From Chloroflexota bacterium (GTDB lineage Bacteria > Chloroflexota > UBA11872), in contig JAJECS010000024.1 of the NCBI GenBank assembly GCA_022821905.1, forward strand, positions 186,001-250,000: a stretch of DNA of 64,000 bases, in the 5' to 3' direction. This document shows positions 53,936-61,777 of the stretch, one piece after another. A program made the translations under genes and the position numbers. Under the pieces are notes generated by a model. It did not search any database, was not told the DNA's origin, and saw only the letters and a list, made by a program, of their open reading frames with translations. Position 1 is the stretch's first letter. Each line of letters starts with the position of its first letter.

Positions 53936-56182
53936 ATGGGGGCAATCAAGCGGCTGTGCCTCGCCGCGATGGTCTGCGCCCTGTTCGCGGCCTTCGCACC
54001 ATCGGTCGCCGCCCTCGAGTGCGAGGGCATCCCGCTCGACGGCGGCTGCCTCTTCACCGTCACCGGCGGCGACACCCCCGACCCCGACGACGGCTTTGCC
54101 GTCACGAATGCGTACGACGTGCCCCTCTGGGACTTCGTCAAGGGCCAGGACCGCGACGCGCTCGGCTATCCCATCAGTCAGCGCTGGGTCGATGGGCCCT
54201 TCACCCTGCAAGCCTTCCAAAAGGTGATCCTGCAGTGGGATCCGGGCAAGCGGCGCATGAACTACTACAACACGCTCGACGCCCTGGCCAACCGCTATCC
54301 CCATATCGAGCTGCCGTTCGTCCCCGCCCACCAGGTACTCGAGGAAGACCAGGGAGCCACCTTCGGCACGATCATCCGCAACCACCTGGCGCTGCTCGAC
54401 CAGAACGAGGCCATCAGGGCGCGCTTCCTGGCCGAGCCCGATTGGCTGAATCTTTATGGCCTCCCCATTCGCTACGAGGAGCGTGAAGTCGACGGCAACC
54501 CTCAGGGTGTCCAGATGCTCCGCACCCAGCGAACGGTCTTCGTCGTCTGGAACGTTCCCACGCCGGGCACCACCGTCGGCCGCGTCAACCTCCAAAACGT
54601 CCCCGACAAGGTGAAGCGTCTCGGCAACGTCATCATTCCCGATCGCGTCAAGCAGCCCCACCGCGAACTCGCCCCCGATCTCGCCGCCGCCGTCCATGCC
54701 CTCCCCTGGGCGTCGGCTGGCGTGGAACCCCTGGAGCAAGACGCGATTCACCGCCTGCACGCGATCGCGCGCGTATCGCCTGAGATCTTCTGGCATCTCC
54801 TCCGCGAGATGCATCTGCCGTGGGAGACCGGGCACATCCGGCACAAGCCCCTGCACAGCCCGCCGAACGCGCTCACCCTACGAAGCCTTGCCCTCACCAC
54901 GCAGGTGGCCAGCATCGCCTGGATTCAGGACGGCCTTACGGACTTCGAGCGTCTGGCCGCCAGAATTCTCACTGACAGCGCATTCATGTGGCCCGACTAC
55001 GTCGACGCACTGCTGGATCGCGCCTGGCTCCACGATGGCTTGGATGTCGACGAAAGGCGCTTCCTTGATCGAACGTACGGTTCCCTGTATGGAAACACGC
55101 TGTTTCCCGGCCATCCATTGAGGATTGGACAGATCATGGCGGCAATGGTGCGGATGCCCTACATGGATACGATCGAAGGGTTGGAAGCACGAGTCTTGTG
55201 GAGCTTGATGTTGGCCGGCACTCCCTCATCCGACGCTCAGGCCACGCTTGCCGGACTGGAAGGCGTCGTGTCGTATCTGGCGTCGAAGGGGGGCGCCACA
55301 GACGACCTAGCCGTGATCTTCGAGATGCATGGGAGCGATCGAACGTTCATTGACAGCATTACGGACATTCATGATCCAACCCAATTCGATCAATACCTTG
55401 TCACTCCCGCCAGCCGAGGCATTTGGGTTGAGCGGCGTCACATCTCACTTCCGCTTGCAGGACCTTCGCAATTGACAGTTTTAGGAGACATTCGGGCCTC
55501 TGCACTGACCATGGATGCTCTTGAACAGTCCATACGTGTGGTTGAAGGCATCATGGGGGTGGCGTATCCGACGCGTAATCCCCGTATCAAAATTTCATCA
55601 CGATTTGGCGGCAGTGGGAACACGTCGCTCTTTGCCATCGGAGGCACAGACGCTCCGACAGAAGATATACTCCGTAGGTTAAGATCAATATTTGTTCACA
55701 AAGTGGCGCATACCTACTGGGGTGGAACATCGCCCTGGATGACTAATGGAGCCCCAATCTTCATCGCGTTCAGAGCTGGCCATATAAGCGAGCGATTCAT
55801 CGGCGAGCAGCGGGTCTCCTGCCTTCAGAAGTGGAAGAGGCTGGCTGACACTCCCAGAGAAGGTCTGGCGGATAGTTGCCACTATTATCTCGGCGCAAGC
55901 CTGTTCTTGGATCTCTATAATGCACTGGGCAATGACGCGTTTCATCATGGATTTCGGAAACTGCATTTGAACATTGAAGCTTATCAAACCAACTATTACA
56001 GAATCAATCATGGAGATATATCGCTCAATAGTCCGGAGACAGGAGACTATTGTGACTTTTGCGGCGGAGTGGATGTCTCCGTGTACTTCCTTAGGCTTGC
56101 ATTCGTAGAAGGGGCCGATCCAGCGACCGCGGCGATGGCCAACCACATCATCACTTATTGGTTCTACGGCCCGCCGGCGTAA
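53936..56182 (+). CDS. Exported protein: novel N-domain fused to a degenerate M1-like peptidase
   Basis: 748 residues. Signal peptide (MGAIKRLCLAAMVCALFAAFA), then the ~200-residue domain shared with the TolB-like protein at 37945 (LECEGIPLDGGCLFTVTGGD, LGYPISQRWVDGPFTLQAF, RMNYYNTLDALANRYPHIEL). The C-terminal part resembles an M1/peptidase-MA fold, but the HExxH site reads HKVAH (residues 588-592) and the downstream NEG-type glutamate motif reads MTNGAPIFIAF, so two of the usual zinc and catalytic residues are missing. GC content falls visibly from about 55450 onward. Probably a non-catalytic surface or binding protein. Confidence 0.75.
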   Translation: MGAIKRLCLAAMVCALFAAFAPSVAALECEGIPLDGGCLFTVTGGDTPDPDDGFAVTNAYDVPLWDFVKGQDRDALGYPISQRWVDGPFTLQAFQKVILQWDPGKRRMNYYNTLDALANRYPHIELPFVPAHQVLEEDQGATFGTIIRNHLALLDQNEAIRARFLAEPDWLNLYGLPIRYEEREVDGNPQGVQMLRTQRTVFVVWNVPTPGTTVGRVNLQNVPDKVKRLGNVIIPDRVKQPHRELAPDLAAAVHALPWASAGVEPLEQDAIHRLHAIARVSPEIFWHLLREMHLPWETGHIRHKPLHSPPNALTLRSLALTTQVASIAWIQDGLTDFERLAARILTDSAFMWPDYVDALLDRAWLHDGLDVDERRFLDRTYGSLYGNTLFPGHPLRIGQIMAAMVRMPYMDTIEGLEARVLWSLMLAGTPSSDAQATLAGLEGVVSYLASKGGATDDLAVIFEMHGSDRTFIDSITDIHDPTQFDQYLVTPASRGIWVERRHISLPLAGPSQLTVLGDIRASALTMDALEQSIRVVEGIMGVAYPTRNPRIKISSRFGGSGNTSLFAIGGTDAPTEDILRRLRSIFVHKVAHTYWGGTSPWMTNGAPIFIAFRAGHISERFIGEQRVSCLQKWKRLADTPREGLADSCHYYLGASLFLDLYNALGNDAFHHGFRKLHLNIEAYQTNYYRINHGDISLNSPETGDYCDFCGGVDVSVYFLRLAFVEGADPATAAMANHIITYWFYGPPA

Positions 56183-56306
56183 GCCCTGCCACACGTCGGT
56201 GCAGACGGCGCCGCCCTGCTCACGGCCCTAACCGCGCCAGCCCGCAGCGTCGCGCGCGCGTGAATCCCCGTAGGCGGGGGCTGCCGATCCCGGCGTCAGA
56301 CTTGAG

Positions 56307-57284
56307 TCAGTCGACCGCCAGCCCGGCGAATTTCGCCGCATTTTCGCCCAGGACCAGCCGCTTCTCCTCTTCCGACAGGAAGTTCGCGTGCGTGGTGACC
56401 ATGGTGAGGTTCTGCTTGTAGGTGCAGCGGCCCTCGGTCCACGGCCAGTCCGTGCCCCACATGACGCGCTCCACGCCGGCGCCTCGAACGAGCCCTTCCA
56501 GCAGCGCGAGTCCATTGGCGTAGGGGTATTCCCATTCCGGGCCTTCCAGCCCGCCGTTCTTCCAGGCGATCTCGTCGCCGAAGAAAATCGTGATGGCGGC
56601 GATGTCGGTGTAGAGGTGCTCGTGCCGGTTGAGCAGCGCCACGAAAGGCTCCAACGACGGAAACGGCGGGCGGCAGTTCGCCAGCCACTGGTCGCCCCAG
56701 GTGAAGCAGCCCCAATGGGTCAACAGGAACTTCACCGACGGGAAATCGCGCGCGACCGGCTCGAAGAGGTCAAGAAACTCCCGGTAGTCCGAGACGCAGG
56801 CACGCAGGCGCGGATCGTTCCAGCGCTCCCAGGCCATGATGATCGGCACATCGCGCTCGGCGCATAGCTCGTAGACCTTGCACAGGCCCGGGTCCGACGG
56901 CCAGTGGCCGGTGTAGGCCGGAAATATCTTGAGCCCCACCGCCCCGCGGTCCAGGTCCTCCTTGATCCGGTCGAGGTAGCCCGGTCGATCGGGGTTGATG
57001 TGGTCGGTGAACCAGATGAAGCGGTCGTGGTCGGCGGACTCAATGGCGTCGAGGAAATACTCCTTGGTGATCCGGTTGATGGACGGATCGTTCCAGGTGT
57101 CGCCGAGGTCCGGCCAGATGTCCTCCGCCGTGTAGCTGATGAGGAAGCACTTGTCCACGCCGGCGTAGTCCATCTCGTCGAGCAGCAGGTCGCCCGACAT
57201 TTCGGCCCACGTGTAGTGCATCCGAATGCTGCGCTCCACGCCGTGCGCCTTTTCGAAGATGTGGACTTGGGTATCGATGATCAC
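56307..57284 (-). CDS. Amidohydrolase 2-family metal-dependent hydrolase
   Basis: 325 residues from GTG at 57284, with GAGG upstream; the longer frame adds 13 unlikely residues. TIM-barrel amidohydrolase features: IIDTQVHIF with the His-type ligand region, GAVGLKIFPAYTGHWPSDP, FLLTHWGCFTWGDQW and VMWGTDWPWTEGRC with the closing aspartate. Such enzymes decarboxylate or hydrolyse small carboxylic acids. Substrate unknown. Confidence 0.82.
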   Translation of the reverse strand: MIIDTQVHIFEKAHGVERSIRMHYTWAEMSGDLLLDEMDYAGVDKCFLISYTAEDIWPDLGDTWNDPSINRITKEYFLDAIESADHDRFIWFTDHINPDRPGYLDRIKEDLDRGAVGLKIFPAYTGHWPSDPGLCKVYELCAERDVPIIMAWERWNDPRLRACVSDYREFLDLFEPVARDFPSVKFLLTHWGCFTWGDQWLANCRPPFPSLEPFVALLNRHEHLYTDIAAITIFFGDEIAWKNGGLEGPEWEYPYANGLALLEGLVRGAGVERVMWGTDWPWTEGRCTYKQNLTMVTTHANFLSEEEKRLVLGENAAKFAGLAVD

Positions 57285-57698
57285 TCGTGCCTCGTTTCTC
57301 GGGCATGCGCGCGGCAACGCCACACCTCGCGGCCATGTCCGCAGGGTACTCAGATCGTCGGTGCTTGGCCCTCGGGGTGCGGGCGGCGGCCACTTGACTC
57401 CTCCGGATTGTCACCGCGAGCCCCAATCGTCATTCCGTCCCCCGATTGTCATTACGAGCGAAGCGAGAAATCTAAGGGGCATGGAGAAGGCGCAACGCCT
57501 CTAGGTTCCTCACTCCGTTCGGAACGACACTTCGAGTGCTTAACCGCGGTCACGCCGAGCGTCGCCCGGACCCTTCAGGGCCGGAATCGGTCACCGCGCC
57601 CGTTCGCCGCCTCCCGGCCCACCGCGGTCCGGCGCTACCCTGACCCACCAACAAGCGCCACGTCGGCGCCTGGGAATCCCGCCTGCCGAGTTTCAGCC
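57285..57698. other. Gene-free divergent stretch with a repeat
   Basis: 414 nt between the amidohydrolase and the hydroxyacid dehydrogenase. It holds the MITE-like foldback at 57447-57531 and presumably both promoters; no ORF or clear promoter boxes are visible. Confidence 0.5.
57447..57531. repeat. MITE-like TGTCATTACGAG foldback element, copy 2
   Basis: Imperfect inverted ends TGTCATTACGAG / TTCGGAACGACA with the internal phrase GAAGCGAGAAATC, matching the layout of the copy at 26740-26826. Confidence 0.7.
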
Positions 57699-58733
57699 GT
57701 GCCCGACCACCGCATCGTTCTCACCTATGATCCCGACGGGACGCTGGTCGACCGCGTCCGGGCCGCGCTGCCGCACCGGTCGCTGGAGATCGTCCACGAG
57801 CTTTCGGCGGACGCGCTGCCCGGCGCGATGCCCGGCACGACGATCCTCTTCGGCAACTACCTCTCCCCGGCCGCGCTGCGCGAGGCGCGCGAGTTGCGCT
57901 GGATTCAGACCGTGGGCGCCGGCGTGGACGTGCTGCTGTCGGTCGATCTCACCTCGGCGGACATCGTCGTCACCAACACCAGCGGCGCCTTCGGCGTCCA
58001 GATCGCCGAGCATGCGCTCTCGCTAATCTTCGCCCTGTCCCGGCGCCTGCCCGCGGCACTGCGGTCGCAGTCGGCGCGGCGCTACGAGCCGGAGCCCCGC
58101 GACGACCTGTTCGAGCTAACCGGCAAGACGCTCGGCATCGTGGGATTCGGCGACGTGGGACAGGCGCTGGCGCGGCGCGCGCACGGGATCGGCATGCGGG
58201 TCATCGCGCTGCGGCGATCGCCAAGCGGCACACCGCCGCCAAGAGCACCGCTGGCAGACCTGACGCTCGACCCGCTGGCTGGCTCGGACCCCCGCAATCC
58301 GTCCACGCTAGCCGATGAATTCCTGGGTCCCGACCGGCTGGACGAGTTGCTGCGCGAGTCAGACGTGGTGGTGAACGCGGCGCCGCTGACGCCGGCAACC
58401 GTCCACCTCTTTGGCCGCGAGCAGTTCGCGCGCATGCGGTCGACCGCGTGCTTCATCAACCTGGGTCGCGGCGAGACGGTCGATCAGGACGCACTGATCG
58501 ACGCCCTGCGCAACGGCGTCATCGCCGGCGCGGGCCTCGACGTCACCACCCCCGAGCCGCTGCCGCCCGAGTCGCCTCTCTGGACGCTGCCCAACGTCAT
58601 ACTCACCGCCCACTACGCCGGCTGGTCCGACACCATGCTCGACCGCATCTACACCATCTTCACGGACAACCTCCGCCGCTTCGACCGCGGCCAACCGCTG
58701 CGGAATCGGGTGGACGTGCGCGCGGGGTATTGA
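57699..58733 (+). CDS. D-2-hydroxyacid dehydrogenase
   Basis: 344 residues from GTG at 57699. NAD-binding motif GIVGFGDVGQALARRAHGIG; catalytic Arg in INLGRGETVDQDAL, Glu in TTPEPLPPESPL and His in TAHYAGWSD. The catalytic domain is the standard two-lobe type. Substrate cannot be told apart among glyoxylate, phosphoglycerate-like or other 2-keto acids. The long upstream extension runs antisense to the amidohydrolase and was not used. Confidence 0.9.
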   Translation: MPDHRIVLTYDPDGTLVDRVRAALPHRSLEIVHELSADALPGAMPGTTILFGNYLSPAALREARELRWIQTVGAGVDVLLSVDLTSADIVVTNTSGAFGVQIAEHALSLIFALSRRLPAALRSQSARRYEPEPRDDLFELTGKTLGIVGFGDVGQALARRAHGIGMRVIALRRSPSGTPPPRAPLADLTLDPLAGSDPRNPSTLADEFLGPDRLDELLRESDVVVNAAPLTPATVHLFGREQFARMRSTACFINLGRGETVDQDALIDALRNGVIAGAGLDVTTPEPLPPESPLWTLPNVILTAHYAGWSDTMLDRIYTIFTDNLRRFDRGQPLRNRVDVRAGY

Positions 58734-58860
58734 TCAACCGCGGGCAGTCCGCAGCCGTTCGCGAATCCGCGGCAAAGACTTGGCGCAGATCTCGCGGCGG
58801 CGCGGGAACGGTCGTATCGTGATGGGCCCGGCTGCAACGGTGTTTCGTGCCTCCTAGACA

Positions 58861-59820
58861 GTGACCAGCGCTCGACCCGCCAGAGGGCAAACGCCATTCG
58901 CCGCGCGCCTGCAGGCGCACCTGGAGGAGTGGCGAGCCCAGGTGGATGGCTCCCGATCGCGCTATTGGACTCACTGGACGGACGGCATATTCCCGGCGTA
59001 TCGCGACCTCGCCGAGCAGGTCGTGCGCGACGATCAGGTGAGGCTGCACAAACAGGCGCCACACGTGCGCAGTTCGCAGGCATTCGCCTTCAACCTCTTT
59101 CTGCCTTTTCGAGAAGGCCACTTCGACCGGCTGTCCGAGCTCGTCAACCGGCAAGTCGGCGCCCGGTTGACCATCGACGGGGTGCAGTTCGAGTGGGTGC
59201 CGCCGGGCGGATTGCTCGGGGAGATCAGGGACGATCGGCCTGTCGGGGACGAGCCCGCCACGGCCGCCGACGTGGTGCTGTGGGGCCAAACAAGCTCTCG
59301 ACGCCGCGCCGCCGTGCTGCTCGAAGTCAAGCTAAGCGAGGGGGAGTTCACAGCCTGCGGCGGGCGTGAAAGTCGAGGGAATCGGCGCAAAGACGTGTGT
59401 CGGTCCGCGAGCCTCTTCATGCGCGAGCCGAATGCCTGCTACTTGCGACGTCCAGTACGGCAGCGGCGAGATCGGCGCTACTGGGAAATCTTCGCTCGAA
59501 GCCACGGCAGCGTGCGCAGCGCATTTCCCAACGCTGATCTGAATGGGCCATGCCCGTTCGCCTATGACATGCAGCAGCCCATGCGCAACCTCGCCATCGC
59601 CCAGGGCCTCGTACAGGACGGCACGTTGCACGAGGCTTGGTTCGCGCTCTGCGCCCACGATGCCAATTCCCAGATCGCCAGGCTCTGGGCGGATTGGTCA
59701 CACCTCTTGCCGGAGGCTTCCATGGCGCCGGTGCTGCCGGCGTCTTCGATCGTGGACGCCGGCGAAGCGGAGGGGCTCGAGAGTTGGGCGGCCTACATGC
59801 GCGAGCGCTACCAGCTGTAG
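58861..59820 (+). CDS. PD-(D/E)XK nuclease-like protein (PGN_0703-type)
   Basis: 319 residues from GTG at 58861. ATAADVVLWGQTSSRRRAAVLLEVKLSEGEFTACGG carries the D-x(n)-E-x-K pattern of restriction-like nucleases, and AFAFNLFLPF is typical of the PGN_0703-type group of putative restriction endonucleases. No methyltransferase or specificity gene is adjacent, so a restriction role is not established. A second PD-(D/E)XK-like protein follows 10 nt later, which suggests co-expression. Confidence 0.65.
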   Translation: MTSARPARGQTPFAARLQAHLEEWRAQVDGSRSRYWTHWTDGIFPAYRDLAEQVVRDDQVRLHKQAPHVRSSQAFAFNLFLPFREGHFDRLSELVNRQVGARLTIDGVQFEWVPPGGLLGEIRDDRPVGDEPATAADVVLWGQTSSRRRAAVLLEVKLSEGEFTACGGRESRGNRRKDVCRSASLFMREPNACYLRRPVRQRRDRRYWEIFARSHGSVRSAFPNADLNGPCPFAYDMQQPMRNLAIAQGLVQDGTLHEAWFALCAHDANSQIARLWADWSHLLPEASMAPVLPASSIVDAGEAEGLESWAAYMRERYQL

Positions 59821-59830
59821 CACGGCCTGC

Positions 59831-60904
59831 ATGCCACCACCGCAGCCATATGACCGCGCGCCCTCCCCGGAGTTTCTGAAGCACCTCAAAGCGGCGGGAA
59901 TCCTGAAGCCGTTGCTGTCGTTGGCTAAGGAAAAAACCGGCGGGGTAGGGCTCGATGTGCATTTCCGCCGTAACGACGAGGTACACGTCTACTGCGGGAT
60001 GACACGGATCCTTATCGCGAAGTTCCTACGGGGCCGAGGCGTGAGGATCACGGCGCACCGGACGTACGCCACCCAGGCATGCGCACGCGACCTCTTCCGC
60101 ATCTGGCGCGCCGGAGAGCCGGGGTTCAGCCGGGCGCTAACCACCTATGTGCACGGGGTGAAGGTCGGCGCGAGATGGACCAAGGCTGAAGGCGCAATCC
60201 AGATGCAGTGGTCGCGCGTGACTGAGCCGTGGGTCCCGATTGACCGTGAGGTAGTTCTGGAAGGGCAGGCCGACGCGTTGGCCTTTCCTAGAGTCAGGGC
60301 GGCTCTCGCGGACCTTACATCCGTCGCCACGAACAACGGATGGGCTGCACCAGCACCCGGAGCAACTGAACTCGATCAACTCGGGGTCGACTCGTGCGGA
60401 CGCTTGGTGCTCATCGAACTCAAGGACGCCACTAGATCGACTGCCGCTCTCTACTACGCACCATTCCAGCTCCTGCAGTCCATCTGGGTGTGGCACGACG
60501 CATTCGACGCGGTGCGCGACGGCGTCCAGGCGCTGATCGGTGCGCGCATCGACGCAGGGTTGACGCCCCCTGCTCCACGGTTGAGCGGCAACATTCGGGC
60601 GGTGGTCGGCTTTGGTCGCGACGTCAGGAGCCCTAGAGTGCGGCGGCGCCATGGCCTGGTGCTCACGGCCGTCAACAAGCACTTGCCCAACGGAGTCTCC
60701 GACATTGAGGTCTGGGAGCACTCGGGAGTCGAATTGCGCCAAGCGGGGCAAGCGGGTGCTGGAGAAGGCGGGGACTCCGGGTATTGGTCAGCCCAGGTGC
60801 GGCGTCGCCGGCAACGTTTGCCGCGCGTGGTCATAGAGGCTGTCGGCCATCGAGGTGATCTTCGGCGCCATCGTCAGCACATCTCGCCACTCCGCCGGGA
60901 TTGA
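59831..60904 (+). CDS. Putative PD-(D/E)XK nuclease-like protein
   Basis: 357 residues from ATG at 59831. The second half contains [27 protein letters not shown], a D-x(n)-E-x-K pattern. The N-terminal half is not recognised. The last ~40 codons run antisense to the ADP-ribosylglycohydrolase C-terminus, a 117-nt convergent overlap; the tail ([18 protein letters not shown]) looks like non-coding translation, so the true end may lie near 60780 and a lost stop or small frameshift is possible. Confidence 0.5.
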   Translation: MPPPQPYDRAPSPEFLKHLKAAGILKPLLSLAKEKTGGVGLDVHFRRNDEVHVYCGMTRILIAKFLRGRGVRITAHRTYATQACARDLFRIWRAGEPGFSRALTTYVHGVKVGARWTKAEGAIQMQWSRVTEPWVPIDREVVLEGQADALAFPRVRAALADLTSVATNNGWAAPAPGATELDQLGVDSCGRLVLIELKDATRSTAALYYAPFQLLQSIWVWHDAFDAVRDGVQALIGARIDAGLTPPAPRLSGNIRAVVGFGRDVRSPRVRRRHGLVLTAVNKHLPNGVSDIEVWEHSGVELRQAGQAGAGEGGDSGYWSAQVRRRRQRLPRVVIEAVGHRGDLRRHRQHISPLRRD

Positions 60905-61750
60905 CTCGACTCCATACGCGGCGCCGGCGATCTGCCCGTAGATGGCGGCGGTGGTGTCGGCATCGTCTCCGAGGTTGGCAGCCAGAAGCGCCCCGTCTCG
61001 AAAGTCGTTGGATTTGTGAAAGGCCCACAGAGCCGCCTCCAGCGATTGCACGACGTAGCCGGTTCCTTTGATCTCCGGCGGTTCTCGGCGCCTGAACGAC
61101 CCATCGGCGACCTCGGCAATTCGTTCCGCCAATGGGTTCCTGGTCCATTGGCCTTCCACCGGGCAATAGCGTGCGGAGAGAAGCGTCTCTTTGTCGACGC
61201 CGCCCAACGCTCCGACGAGCAGGCCGGCGAAGTAGCGGCAAGCGTCGACCGCTTCCTCAGCCCCGTGAGTGGTTCGGGAGCTGTCGGCGCTTTTTCTTAT
61301 TGCCTCGGCGGCGTCTCCGGCAAAGTACATCGGCACCGGCGCCAGCCGCATGAGGGAACCGTTTCCGGCCGTGTGAGGGTCGGACGAACCGGCGTAGGGT
61401 TGGCCCGTAGCCTCGAAGCGCGCCAATGCATCCGCGACGGTGTTCCCGATGTCGAAGCACTTGCCGATGGACGAGAGGTATCCCTTAGCTCGCCAGCGCA
61501 CGTAGCGACGCATCTGGTCGATCGGATCGAATTCGCCGCATTCGATCAAGCTCGCGGCCAGGCACAGGGCCATGGACGTGTCGTCGGTCCACTGACCGGG
61601 CGTCAGGCCGAATGGTCCGCCGCCGATCATGTCGTCGATTGGCTCGAACGAATTGGGCGACCTGAACTCCAGCGTGGTGCCCAGCGCATCACCTGCCGCG
61701 AGGCCCAGCAGGCAGCCGCGAAAACGGTCCTGTGTGCTTGGCAAACTCAC
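60788..61750 (-). CDS. ADP-ribosylglycohydrolase-family protein
   Basis: 320 residues from GTG at 61750, preceded by GGAAGGGG at 7 nt (GTG at 61777 is a weaker start). ARH motifs: [17 protein letters not shown], the metal-binding [25 protein letters not shown] and [22 protein letters not shown]. The family removes ADP-ribose from proteins or small molecules, for example reversing dinitrogenase reductase modification. The next gene upstream in the operon is a nuclease-helicase, 28 nt before. Confidence 0.9.
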   Translation of the reverse strand: MSLPSTQDRFRGCLLGLAAGDALGTTLEFRSPNSFEPIDDMIGGGPFGLTPGQWTDDTSMALCLAASLIECGEFDPIDQMRRYVRWRAKGYLSSIGKCFDIGNTVADALARFEATGQPYAGSSDPHTAGNGSLMRLAPVPMYFAGDAAEAIRKSADSSRTTHGAEEAVDACRYFAGLLVGALGGVDKETLLSARYCPVEGQWTRNPLAERIAEVADGSFRRREPPEIKGTGYVVQSLEAALWAFHKSNDFRDGALLAANLGDDADTTAAIYGQIAGAAYGVESIPAEWRDVLTMAPKITSMADSLYDHARQTLPATPHLG

Positions 61751-61777
61751 CCGGTCGCCCCTTCCGGCGGAATGCAC

